A DNA stretch of 16,152 nucleotides from the NCBI GenBank assembly GCA_021786555.1, contig JAJYNB010000176.1, positions 1-16,152 on the forward strand, given 5' to 3'. Below are positions 1 to 6,040 of the stretch, piece after piece (position 1 is the first letter of the stretch; every line of letters starts with the position of its first letter). Below the pieces are notes generated by a model, which was given only the letters and a program-made list of their open reading frames with translations, made no database searches and was not told the origin of the DNA. A program made the position numbers and the translations under genes. This stretch comes from Bacillota bacterium. Lineage in GTDB: Bacteria > Bacillota > Desulfitobacteriia > Desulfitobacteriales > JAJXUE01.

Positions 1-62
1 TTGGGTTTAATCATTTGAAGACAGCCCACATAAACATTAGGTAGGGGCTTAGCGGCGAGGTC

Positions 63-85
63 CTATGCCTTAGCCGCGGGCATAG
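63..85. repeat. Small inverted repeat upstream of the first gene
   Basis: CTATGCC (63-69) and GGCATAG (79-85) form a perfect 7-bp stem around a 9-nt loop, ending 22 nt before the start codon of the first gene. No U-tract follows, so it is not an obvious terminator. It could be the end of an element or transcript that begins left of the window, or a 5'-UTR stem-loop. Confidence 0.4.
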
Positions 86-106
86 TGTTGAAGGAGGGAT
101 TGCGGT

Positions 107-574
107 ATGCTTGCAAGAGCGGTTATCTTCATCTCTGTCCTGCTGGTGCTGCTTGCCCCGGGAAATATTTGTGACTGGAACCAGAACAAACCTTATTTCC
201 CCAGTATAACCATAGCCGGTGCCGGGGCAGAGGCAGACAAGGCTGCCTTGCAGCTTATGACCCAATATTTTAAGCATTATCAGGCCAGGAATCTTACAGA
301 AGAATTCAGGCTAAAAAATTACTCCATCAAAGACATTAAGATTTGGCAAAAAACTGATCAATGGTTTAGTTTTGTGGTCAAGTTTGCCGTGAAACCGGCA
401 GGAAACAATTCACGTTGGCTCAACCGGATTCCGGTTGCCGGGGGTGTGGATAGTCCGGACCAAGGTCGATATCAATTAAACAAAGAAGGTTGGATAGAAG
501 TCGGTGAGCTGTTTGTGACGGTAGCCCGCGTAGGGAACGAGTATAAAATCCAGGCAATCGATGCAAGCAAGTAA
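107..574 (+). CDS. Small predicted secreted protein, function unknown
   Basis: This 155-residue protein is not recognised as a named family. The ATG is preceded by GAAGGAGGG at a good distance. Residues 1-20 form a hydrophobic stretch after a single Arg, which looks like an uncleaved anchor or a short signal peptide; there is no lipobox. The rest is soluble-looking, with many aromatic residues, an Ala-rich helix near 40-55 and alternating hydrophobic residues (WFSFVVKFAV near 86-95, ELFVTVARVGNEYKIQAI near the end) that suggest beta strands. This layout (helix, then sheet, with an exported N-terminus) recalls NTF2-like extracytoplasmic domains, but that is only inference from the strand pattern. 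It runs co-directionally with the mini-ORF at 653/662-829 and shares the terminator at 845-870. Confidence 0.8.
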   Translation: MLARAVIFISVLLVLLAPGNICDWNQNKPYFPSITIAGAGAEADKAALQLMTQYFKHYQARNLTEEFRLKNYSIKDIKIWQKTDQWFSFVVKFAVKPAGNNSRWLNRIPVAGGVDSPDQGRYQLNKEGWIEVGELFVTVARVGNEYKIQAIDASK

Positions 575-661
575 TTTGTGCTGAGGCACATCTGCCGTTA
601 AAGCAACATTATAATATAGCAACAAGGCAATAACAGGTATGCAGAACAAGGGGTGGAAACC

Positions 662-829
662 TTGAGACCTTTCAGTGAGTTCCGTTTAAGAATGTTGTTG
701 GACCGGATAGCGGGAGAACTTCGGCAGTCCAAAGATGAGTCGCAGCATACCCGCGAAAAGGAATACAGCTTGACAAAACCGGTCTGTGAGCAGCAGGAAA
801 ACATGGGACGAAAAGACAACGCGGAATAA
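662..829 (+). CDS. 55-residue charged mini-protein, function unknown
   Basis: A TTG start at 662 sits six to seven nucleotides after AAGGGGTGG and opens a 55-codon frame ending in TAA. A GTG in the same frame at 653 is the alternative start. The product is highly charged (many Glu, Arg, Lys and Gln), has no signal peptide or membrane segment, and its first 25 residues (RMLLDRIAGELRQSKDE near 10-26) could form an amphipathic helix. It contains one Cys at residue 42. It lies between the secreted-protein gene and a clear terminator, so it would be the last gene of a two-gene unit. No family is recognised. Coding is supported by the SD, the position before the terminator and the helix-like composition, not by homology. 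Confidence 0.5.
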   Translation: MRPFSEFRLRMLLDRIAGELRQSKDESQHTREKEYSLTKPVCEQQENMGRKDNAE

Positions 830-844
830 AATTTATCTCACAGT

Positions 845-870
845 AGCACCCGATGAGGGTGTTATTTTTT
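845..870 (+). terminator. Rho-independent terminator after the first two genes
   Basis: AGCACCC (845-851) pairs with GGGTGTT (857-863), seven pairs with one G-T wobble, around a 5-nt loop, followed by A and six T. It closes the 107-829 transcription unit. Confidence 0.85.
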
Positions 871-891
871 ACGAACAAAGGGGAGGATATA

Positions 892-936
892 TTGATAAGT
901 CATGGAATAATACCTTGCATACAGTATTTTGAGTAA
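892..936 (+). other. Possible 14-codon leader ORF before the aminopeptidase
   Basis: A strong SD (GGGAGG, 881-886) is followed five nucleotides later by TTG at 892 and a 14-codon frame (MISHGIIPCIQYFE) ending TAA at 934-936, 22 nt before the preferred aminopeptidase start. The SD has no other evident use. It could be a leader peptide or a chance ORF; no codon bias towards a regulatory amino acid is evident. Confidence 0.25.
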
Positions 937-958
937 GGATGGTAAGGGAGAGAAGCAA

Positions 959-2074
959 ATGAACGATCCACGCATTACGCAGCTGGCAGAAAATATGGTG
1001 CATTATTCAGTCAACCTCCAACCCGGCGAAAAGATTTTGATTGAAGTCATAGGTCTGGAGCTGCCGTTGGTGCAGGCTTTAATCCGTGAGGTTTATAAAG
1101 CTAAGGGCGTGCCCTTTGTGACGCTTAAAAACAATCAGGTATTACGAGAACTGCTGAAGGCTTCGTCAATAGAGCAAATCCAGCAGATGGCCGGCTACGA
1201 ATTGGCCCGCATGAAAGACATGGATGCCTATATCGGTTTTAGAGCGGGAGAAAACATAACGGAACTGGCGGATGTCCCGGCCGAAAACATGAGCGTCTAT
1301 TATGAACATTTCCAAAAAGTTGTACACACCCTGGAAAGGGTCCCAAACACTAAGTGGGTAGTGCTGCGGTATCCCAATTATTCTATGGCTCAGTTGGCTG
1401 GCATGAGTACGGAAGGCTTTGAGGATTTCTACTTTAGCGTCTGCAATTTGGACTACGGTAAGATGTCCGAGGCCATGGATAAGCTGGTAGAGCTGATGCA
1501 GAGAACGGATAGGGTACACATATCCGGACCTGGCACAGATCTAAAGTTTTCAATCAAAGGTCTGCCAGCCATTAAATGTGCCGGAAAAGTAAATATCCCT
1601 GACGGGGAGGTATTTTCCGCACCGGTCAGGAACAGTGTTAACGGCTATATAACTTACAATACCCCAGCTGTTTACCAGGGATATACTTTTGAAAACATCC
1701 GCCTGGAGTTCAATAAAGGAAAAATCATCAACGCCGCCGCCAATGACACCGCCCGCATCAACAAGGTCTTTGACACCGACGAAGGTTCCAGGTATGTAGG
1801 GGAATTCGCCATTGGAGTTAATCCCTATATACTCAAGCCGATGAAAGACACACTGTTCGATGAAAAAATCATGGGCAGTTTTCACTTTACGCCTGGCAGC
1901 TCCTACGATGATTGTTTTAACGGCAATAAGTCCGCTGTGCATTGGGATTTGGTCTGTATTCAAACACCCGAGTACGGTGGAGGAGAGATTTATTTTGATG
2001 ATGTGCTAATCCGAAAAGACGGCTTGTTTGTCAGTGACGAGCTCAAGGTGCTAAACCCAGAAAATTTAAAGTAA
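959..2074 (+). CDS. M29-family metallo-aminopeptidase (AmpS/PepS/aminopeptidase T type)
   Basis: Cytoplasmic exopeptidase that removes N-terminal residues from peptides using two metal ions. The 371-residue product has the family layout: an N-terminal Rossmann-like region (NMVHYSVNLQPGEKILIE near 12-29) and a C-terminal catalytic domain. The expected metal ligands and catalytic residues are visible: Glu217 in GEVFSAP, Glu282 in YVGEFAIG, His309 in FHFTPG, Tyr316 in SSYDD, and His328 and Asp330 in AVHWDL. I chose the ATG at 959 because AAGGGAG ends eight nucleotides upstream; an in-frame TTG at 929 would add ten hydrophilic residues without a good SD. It is monocistronic, with terminators on both sides. 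Family membership is firm; substrate preference cannot be read from sequence. Confidence 0.95.
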   Translation: MNDPRITQLAENMVHYSVNLQPGEKILIEVIGLELPLVQALIREVYKAKGVPFVTLKNNQVLRELLKASSIEQIQQMAGYELARMKDMDAYIGFRAGENITELADVPAENMSVYYEHFQKVVHTLERVPNTKWVVLRYPNYSMAQLAGMSTEGFEDFYFSVCNLDYGKMSEAMDKLVELMQRTDRVHISGPGTDLKFSIKGLPAIKCAGKVNIPDGEVFSAPVRNSVNGYITYNTPAVYQGYTFENIRLEFNKGKIINAAANDTARINKVFDTDEGSRYVGEFAIGVNPYILKPMKDTLFDEKIMGSFHFTPGSSYDDCFNGNKSAVHWDLVCIQTPEYGGGEIYFDDVLIRKDGLFVSDELKVLNPENLK

Positions 2075-2080
2075 TAAGAC

Positions 2081-2117
2081 AGAGCGGAAAGGATTAAACT
2101 CCAATCCGCTCTTTTTT
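2081..2117 (+). terminator. Rho-independent terminator after the aminopeptidase gene
   Basis: AGAGCGGA (2081-2088) and TCCGCTCT (2105-2112) form a perfect 8-bp stem, followed by a six-T run (2112-2117). It begins seven nucleotides after the aminopeptidase stop codon. Confidence 0.9.
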
Positions 2118-2127
2118 ATACCTCAGT

Positions 2128-2307
2128 ATATACTCGGCAACTTTAGCCGAGTATATCGAACACGGTGCTGCGACGGATCGCGCAAGCCCAAAAGAAGGGT
2201 CGAGGCTAGCGCGATCCTAGTCCTAGAGAGGCTGAGACTGAACATGCATGTCTCAGCCTCGGCAGGGAAATGCGCAGGCTATGAAGGAAAAACGAAGCGC
2301 GCATTTC
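2128..2307. repeat. Cluster of four consecutive stem-loops, unrelated in sequence
   Basis: This gene-free stretch between convergent genes holds four inverted repeats in a row. (A) 2128-2138/2146-2156, 11 bp perfect, 7-nt loop. (B) 2175-2183/2209-2217, 9 bp perfect, extended inward past one A-A mismatch by AGCC/GGCT. (C) 2228-2238/2250-2260, 11 bp perfect, 11-nt loop. (D) 2267-2275/2299-2307, 9 bp perfect. None is followed by a T-run on either strand, so they are not classical terminators, and the stems share no common sequence. On the minus strand they would form the 3' UTR of the GT51 gene; on the plus strand they lie beyond the aminopeptidase terminator. Confidence 0.8.
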
Positions 2308-2350
2308 TTGCGCATGAATTATTGGAAAGCAGGGCGGTGGAGGGTGGGTT

Positions 2351-3091
2351 CTAAGGTTTCAACTGCAAGGGCTGGTTGACGAAATTGTCCTCCAGGTATC
2401 CCAACTGCTTCATTTTGTCGATGACCATTTTCTGTCTGTTTTTGGCTGCAGTAAGGTTAGCCCCATAATATGAAGGGGATTGGGGCAAACCAGCCAAAAA
2501 GGCCGCCTGGCTGGCGTTCAGAGAGGACACATCTTCTATGCCGAAATAGATCTTGGCGGCGCTGGCAATGCCCCAGGCATTGCGGCCATAGTAGATAGTG
2601 TTTAGGTACAGTTCCAGGATTTTGTTCTTGTTCTGGTAGTAATCCTCCAGCTGCAGCGCCAGGAAAGCCTCTGTCAGTTTCCGCTGCACAGTCTGATCCG
2701 GATCCAAAAAAAGGTTGCGAGCCAGCTGCTGGGTGATGGTGCTGCCTCCCTCAACAAAGTTTTGACTCATTAAATTGTCTACCGCAGCCCGGGCAATCCC
2801 CCGGAAATCTATCCCGCCGTGCTGGTAAAAGCGTTCGTCCTCGATAGCCACAACCGCCTGCCGCAGTGAGAGGGGCATATCATCAATCATGACATATCTT
2901 CCTGTAGGTACCAACAACTTGTCAGTACCTTTTTTTAGAATCTTGGAGGCTTCACTGTTCAGTGGCATCCGTTCAATGCTGGGAAGGGACGGTATGAAGC
3001 GGGAAACTGCCAATGGATGTTTGAACACCGCAAAACCTGCCAGAGCGCCTAATAGGACGAAAAAAAACAAAAGTCGCAGCAAGAATTTCAT
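2351..3091 (-). CDS. mtgA: Monofunctional peptidoglycan glycosyltransferase (GT51)
   Basis: Membrane-anchored enzyme that polymerises lipid II into glycan strands. The 246-residue protein has an N-terminal membrane anchor (residues 3-23) and one GT51 domain with all conserved motifs: EDERFYQHGGID (84-95), GGSTITQQLARN (115-126), RKLTEA (137-142), ILELYLNTIYYG (158-169) and AAFLAGLPQSPS (196-207). The expected catalytic glutamates are Glu84 and Glu141. The chain ends soon after this domain, so it lacks the transpeptidase domain of class A PBPs. The ATG is preceded by GGAGG seven nucleotides away. It is alone on the minus strand, convergent with the aminopeptidase gene, and the terminator at 3161-3203 just upstream separates it from the putative small RNA. 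Confidence 0.95.
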   Translation of the reverse strand: MKFLLRLLFFFVLLGALAGFAVFKHPLAVSRFIPSLPSIERMPLNSEASKILKKGTDKLLVPTGRYVMIDDMPLSLRQAVVAIEDERFYQHGGIDFRGIARAAVDNLMSQNFVEGGSTITQQLARNLFLDPDQTVQRKLTEAFLALQLEDYYQNKNKILELYLNTIYYGRNAWGIASAAKIYFGIEDVSSLNASQAAFLAGLPQSPSYYGANLTAAKNRQKMVIDKMKQLGYLEDNFVNQPLQLKP

Positions 3092-3160
3092 TGCCTATCC
3101 TCCGGTGCCTTTTAACTAACAGTATGGCATATTTCGGCACAGCCATGTAAAACACCTACA

Positions 3161-3203
3161 AAAATAAAAAAATGCCCTGGCCAATTTCCGTTCCGCCAGG
3201 GCA
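3161..3203 (-). terminator. Minus-strand Rho-independent terminator with no protein gene before it
   Basis: Read on the minus strand, TGCCCTGGC (3203-3195) pairs perfectly with GCCAGGGCA (3181-3173) around a 13-nt loop and is followed by seven T, an A and four T (3172-3161). No minus-strand protein gene lies immediately to its right, so the transcript it ends is most likely a small RNA (see 3161-3298). Confidence 0.85.
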
Positions 3204-3236
3204 AAGAGCAGAGGGGTTAGATTGAGGAGGAGTGAG

Positions 3237-3272
3237 ATGAGAAGGTTCAATACTTATCGAACTAAGTATTGA
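3237..3272 (+). other. Possible 11-codon plus-strand ORF, an alternative reading of the sRNA region
   Basis: On the plus strand, GAGGAGG (3224-3230) lies six nucleotides before ATG (3237), opening MRRFNTYRTKY and a TGA at 3270-3272. The SD is excellent, but it is the exact complement of the sRNA pyrimidine core. No plus-strand promoter is visible upstream, whereas the minus strand has both promoter and terminator. The minus-strand reading is preferred. Confidence 0.15.
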
Positions 3273-3300
3273 TTGTGAAAGTTAGTAAATTCACAATCTC

Positions 3301-3328
3301 ATTGTAACTCATTTTCTTTTGTTTGCAA
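3301..3328 (-). promoter_or_regulatory. Sigma-A-type promoter for the candidate small RNA
   Basis: On the minus strand, TTGCAA (3328-3323) and TACAAT (3306-3301) are separated by 16 nt. Transcription would start near 3298-3293. The inverted repeat GATTGTGAA/TTCACAATC (3271-3298) lies directly downstream and could also act as an operator. Confidence 0.6.
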
Positions 3329-3386
3329 AGGGGTTTTTCCATTTTCAGAATTGTAAAACATTAGAGAGCGGCAATCGGGGGAAAAC

Positions 3387-3415
3387 TTGTCTATGGGCTA
3401 AGTAAATAGTACAAT
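3387..3415 (+). promoter_or_regulatory. Sigma-A-type promoter for the DUF3842 gene
   Basis: TTGTCT (3387-3392), a 17-nt spacer and TACAAT (3410-3415) precede a 5' UTR of about 100 nt. The promoter is divergent from the sRNA promoter, with about 60 bp between the two -35 boxes. Confidence 0.55.
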
Positions 3416-3455
3416 GAGTTGAGAAATGGCAAAAATTAGCGCAAAGGGAAAGATT

Positions 3456-3527
3456 GTGACTTTTGAAGCAGCCTTGATCAGTTTAAGAAAGTATTCTTCA
3501 GGCTCAGGAAAGAGGGGATTGCGGTGA
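3456..3527 (+). CDS. Putative 23-codon upstream ORF coupled to the DUF3842 gene
   Basis: AAAGGGAAAG (3443-3452) precedes GTG at 3456 and a 23-codon frame (MTFEAALISLRKYSSGSGKRGLR) whose TGA (3525-3527) overlaps the GTG start of the DUF3842 gene in the form GTGA. This overlap is the classic arrangement for translational coupling. The product is basic and Ser/Gly-rich, with no recognised family. The DUF3842 gene also has its own SD inside this ORF, so the small ORF may be fortuitous. Confidence 0.3.
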   Translation: MTFEAALISLRKYSSGSGKRGLR

Positions 3528-3943
3528 GGGTAGCCGTAATTGACGGTCAGGGCGGGGGCATAGGCAAACTGATAGTGGAAAAAATCCGCAAGGCCCTGCC
3601 GGAAACGGAAATAATAGCCTTAGGCACCAATGCCCTTGCCACCAGTTTGATGCTTAAAGCTGGAGCCAACGAGGGGGCATCAGGGGAGAATGCAATCAAG
3701 GTCAATGCTCCCAGAGTGGACGTGATTGCCGGCCCTTTAAGCATCCTGGTTGCCAATGCCATGCTGGGTGAATTGACTCCCACGATGGCTGCCTCCATTG
3801 CGCAGAGTGACGCTCTCAAAATTCTCCTTCCGCTTACCAGGTCACGAGTAGAAGTAATCGGGGCAGGGAACGAACCTTTACCTCACCAAGTGGATTTGCT
3901 AATTCAAAGATTACAAAACATCCTAGTTGACAGGGCAAAATAG
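3524..3943 (+). CDS. DUF3842 family protein
   Basis: The 139-residue product matches my memory of the DUF3842 family of Clostridia: an N-terminal beta strand and glycine loop (VIDGQGGGIGK near 5-15) resembling a dinucleotide-binding P-loop, then IIALGTNALATSLMLKAGAN (35-54) and a C-terminal part with AMLGELTPTMA and KILLPL motifs. It is soluble, with no signal peptide. The biochemical role of the family is not established; the glycine-rich loop and alternating strands and helices suggest a Rossmann-like nucleotide-binding fold, which is inference. The GTG start follows AGAGGGG six nucleotides away. It has a candidate promoter at 3387-3415. The cysK promoter overlaps its 3' end, so the two genes can be transcribed separately. 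Confidence 0.9.
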   Translation: MRVAVIDGQGGGIGKLIVEKIRKALPETEIIALGTNALATSLMLKAGANEGASGENAIKVNAPRVDVIAGPLSILVANAMLGELTPTMAASIAQSDALKILLPLTRSRVEVIGAGNEPLPHQVDLLIQRLQNILVDRAK

Positions 3944-3955
3944 AATTGCTACAAT
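3927..3955 (+). promoter_or_regulatory. Near-consensus sigma-A promoter for cysK
   Basis: TTGACA (3927-3932), a 17-nt spacer and TACAAT (3950-3955) lie across the 3' end of the DUF3842 gene, predicting a start near 3962 and a leader of about 46 nt. No S-box, T-box or clear CymR-type operator is visible in this short leader. Confidence 0.8.
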
Positions 3956-4007
3956 CAAATTAAACCATGAAAACCGATAATAATACTAGGATTTAGGAGG
4001 AAGGAAT

Positions 4008-4937
4008 ATGCGCATAGCTGGCAGCGTTACTGAATTGATTGGCCAAACTCCATTGGTTAAGCTTAACCGCCTGGCAGGCGAGGCTTCCGCCACTGTATGT
4101 GTAAAGCTGGAATCCTTCAACCCCGGCGGCAGCGTGAAAGACCGCATAGCTCTAAGCATGATAAACCGGGCAGAGGAGGAGGGCCTGCTTAAACCCGGCT
4201 CTACCATTGTTGAGCCTACCAGCGGCAACACTGGTATAGGACTGGCCATGGTGGCCGCCGCCCGAGGTTACCGCCTGATTCTGATTATGCCTGAAACCAT
4301 GAGCATTGAACGCCGATTGCTGGCGGCGGCCTACGGCGCCGAGTTCGTGCTGACTCCAGGCGCTGAAGGGATGAAAGGGGCAATCCGCAGGGCGGAGGAA
4401 ATTCTGACGGAACACCCGGAGTACTTCTGCCCCCAGCAGTTTAATAACCCTGCCAACCCTGAAATCCACCGCACAACCACCGCAGAGGAGATCTGGTCTG
4501 CTACTGAAGGCGCTGTAGATGTGATTGTGGGCGGGGTAGGCACCGGTGGGACTATTACCGGGGTAGGTGAGGTGCTAAAAGCCCGAAAACCCAGGGTTCG
4601 GGTAGTGGCGGTGGAACCTGTCCACTCGCCTGTGCTCTCCGGCGGCAATCCGGGACCCCATAAAATTCAGGGCATAGGCGCTGGGTTTGTGCCGGAGGTG
4701 TTAAACAAAAACATCCTGGACGAAATCAGCACTGTCTCTAACGATGAGGCCATTGAAACGGCCCGTCGCTTGGCCAAGGAGGAAGGCATCCTGGTGGGGA
4801 TTTCCGCCGGGGCTGCGGTCTTTGCGGCCTTGAAAGAAGCCAGGAAGCAAGGGCCCGGCAAGTTAGTGGTTGTGATCGCTCCCGACACTGGCGAGCGGTA
4901 TTTGAGTACCGAACTGTTCAAACTGGCCGGCATGTAG
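4008..4937 (+). CDS. cysK: Cysteine synthase (O-acetylserine sulfhydrylase)
   Basis: PLP enzyme that makes L-cysteine from O-acetylserine and sulfide in the cytoplasm. The 309-residue length is typical. Visible motifs: NPGGSVKDR (39-47) with the PLP lysine Lys44, PTSGNTG (70-76) for substrate carboxylate binding, GVGTGGT (176-182) for the PLP phosphate, GIGAGFVP (222-229), ISAG with Ser266 near the PLP pyridine nitrogen, and PDTGERYLST (292-301). The ATG follows TAGGAGGAAGGA at good spacing. It has its own promoter and a probable terminator, so it appears to be a single-gene unit without cysE next to it. The canonical motifs favour CysK; CysM or the methionine-recycling paralogue cannot be fully excluded from sequence alone. 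Confidence 0.95.
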   Translation: MRIAGSVTELIGQTPLVKLNRLAGEASATVCVKLESFNPGGSVKDRIALSMINRAEEEGLLKPGSTIVEPTSGNTGIGLAMVAAARGYRLILIMPETMSIERRLLAAAYGAEFVLTPGAEGMKGAIRRAEEILTEHPEYFCPQQFNNPANPEIHRTTTAEEIWSATEGAVDVIVGGVGTGGTITGVGEVLKARKPRVRVVAVEPVHSPVLSGGNPGPHKIQGIGAGFVPEVLNKNILDEISTVSNDEAIETARRLAKEEGILVGISAGAAVFAALKEARKQGPGKLVVVIAPDTGERYLSTELFKLAGM

Positions 4938-4959
4938 TAAACTTAAGAGAAAATTGCCG

Positions 4960-4998
4960 AGGACAGACACACTGGAAGGTCTGTCCTTTCCTAATTTT
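4960..4998 (+). terminator. Probable terminator after cysK
   Basis: AGGACAGAC (4960-4968) and GTCTGTCCT (4979-4987) form a perfect 9-bp stem with a 10-nt loop. The following T-run is interrupted (TTTCCTAATTTT), so termination may be incomplete. Confidence 0.65.
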
Positions 4999-5056
4999 AC
5001 CTGCCGGTATTTGCTAGAATGGGGGTTGATGTTTACCAGTTAAGTGGTGTTTTGCT

Positions 5057-5085
5057 TTACAACGCTTTTGGCCTTGTGCTAAAAT
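5057..5085 (+). promoter_or_regulatory. Sigma-A-type promoter for yebC
   Basis: TTACAA (5057-5062), 17 nt, then TAAAAT (5080-5085) with an extended -10 TG at 5077-5078. It lies about 32 bp before the yebC start codon. Confidence 0.6.
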
Positions 5086-5116
5086 ATTTGCGGAAACCCC
5101 CTAAGGAGGAGAATTT

Positions 5117-5869
5117 GTGTCAGGTCATTCAAAATGGGCTAATATTAAACATAAAAAAGCCAAAGCGGACGCTCAAAAGGGCAAGGTATTTACGAAACTG
5201 GGCCGGGAGATTATAGTTGCTGCCCGCCAGGGCGGGGGAGACCCCAACGGCAACTTCCGGCTAAAACTGGCAGTCCAGGCCGCAAAGGCCGCGAACATGC
5301 CTAACGACAACATTCAGCGGGCAATTCAAAAAGGTGCAGGGGGCGCGGAGGGCGCCAATTTTGAGGAACTCACTTATGAGGGGTACGGTCCCGGCGGGGT
5401 GGCGGTAATGATTAATATTGTCACGGATAACCGCAACCGTACTGCGGGGGAGATTCGCCACCTGTTCTCAAAGCACGGGGGCAACATGGGAGAAACCGGC
5501 TGTGTAAGCTGGATGTTTAGTTCCAAAGGACAAATTATTCTCGATCTCAGCAAAGTGTCTCTTAGTGAGGACGAATTGATGCTGATTTGCCTGGATGCCG
5601 GCGCCGAAGACTTGAAAGTTGCGGACGAGTCGGTGGAAGTGTTGACTGCGCCCAGGGACGTGGAGACTGTCAGGCAGGCTCTGATTGACCAAGGTATTGA
5701 AATTGACAGCGCTGGAATCAGCCTGATACCGGAAAATACGGTTGAGGTGACAGACATGGACCAGGCTGGGAAAATTCTTAAATTGATGGACGTATTGGAA
5801 GACCATGATGATGTGCAGGATGTGTACGCCAATTTTGATGTTCCGGACGAGATAATGGAACAACTGTAA
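5117..5869 (+). CDS. yebC: YebC/PmpR family protein
   Basis: The 250-residue protein matches the whole YebC/PmpR/TACO1 family, from the signature N-terminus SGHSKWANIKHKKAKAD through KLAVQAAKAANMPNDNIQRA (51-70) and YEGYGPGGVAVM to the acidic C-terminal region with DDVQDVYANFD. Some members were described as transcriptional regulators; later reports link the family to translation and relief of ribosome stalling. Either role would be cytoplasmic. Start: GTG, six nucleotides after AAGGAGGA (5103-5110), which fits the conserved family N-terminus. Position directly upstream of ruvC is widely conserved in bacteria. Here a promoter precedes it and a strong terminator follows, so it may be transcribed largely apart from ruvCAB. 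Confidence 0.97.
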   Translation: MSGHSKWANIKHKKAKADAQKGKVFTKLGREIIVAARQGGGDPNGNFRLKLAVQAAKAANMPNDNIQRAIQKGAGGAEGANFEELTYEGYGPGGVAVMINIVTDNRNRTAGEIRHLFSKHGGNMGETGCVSWMFSSKGQIILDLSKVSLSEDELMLICLDAGAEDLKVADESVEVLTAPRDVETVRQALIDQGIEIDSAGISLIPENTVEVTDMDQAGKILKLMDVLEDHDDVQDVYANFDVPDEIMEQL

Positions 5870-5887
5870 CCAGTGACTTGGACTGAA

Positions 5888-5919
5888 AATCCGGCAGCGC
5901 TGCTGCTGGATTTTTTTTT
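5888..5919 (+). terminator. Strong terminator between yebC and ruvC
   Basis: AATCCGGCAGC (5888-5898) pairs with GCTGCTGGATT (5902-5912), eleven pairs with one G-T wobble around a 3-nt loop, followed by nine T (5911-5919). A second small palindrome, ACCGGG/CCCGGT, follows just downstream. Confidence 0.9.
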
Positions 5920-6040
5920 GCACCGGGCAATCACCCGGTAACGTGGGTGCGCACGCTGATGGGAATCAATGATGTATGCATTTTTCGTGGGCAGGATAAC
6001 GTCCGGCGGGCGTCGAATTAGGGCTGGAAGGTGAAACGGG

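Larger units (their letters stand above)
3161..3298 (-). ncRNA. Candidate trans-acting small RNA with an anti-Shine-Dalgarno core
   Basis: A complete sRNA gene can be read on the minus strand: promoter (3328-3301), a transcript of about 130 nt and a terminator (3203-3161). From 5' to 3' the RNA would contain stem-loop 1 (3298-3290/3279-3271, 9 bp), stem-loop 2 (3272-3263/3256-3247, 10 bp, sharing two bases with stem-loop 1), a 43-nt linker (3246-3204) with only one G, and the terminator hairpin. The linker carries ACUCCUCCUCA, complementary to a long SD, and a second C-run (AACCCCUCU). Two protective 5' stems, a single-stranded pyrimidine-rich seed and an intrinsic terminator are the general architecture of Firmicute regulatory sRNAs that block ribosome binding. 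I do not recognise it as a named family. The start site and targets are inferred. Confidence 0.6.

Noticed and set aside
3272..3297. TTGTGAA...TTCACAA considered as a Rex operator, or as a CRP/FNR-type site.
   Set aside because: The spacing between half-sites is 10 nt; Rex sites have 4, and CRP-type TGTGA/TCACA sites have 6.
3967..3996. Nine-codon ORF (MKTDNNTRI) in the cysK leader as a possible attenuation peptide.
   Set aside because: It has no SD, no cysteine or methionine codons beyond the start, and no alternative hairpins follow.
4152..4933. Minus-strand and out-of-frame ORFs opposite cysK, and similar shadows opposite yebC, ruvB, queA and tgt.
   Set aside because: They are frame shadows of well-identified genes in GC-rich coding sequence, with low-complexity or incoherent translations.
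5959..6021. 20-codon ORF (ATG 5959 to TAG) between yebC and ruvC.
   Set aside because: No SD, no conserved context, and the length is expected by chance.
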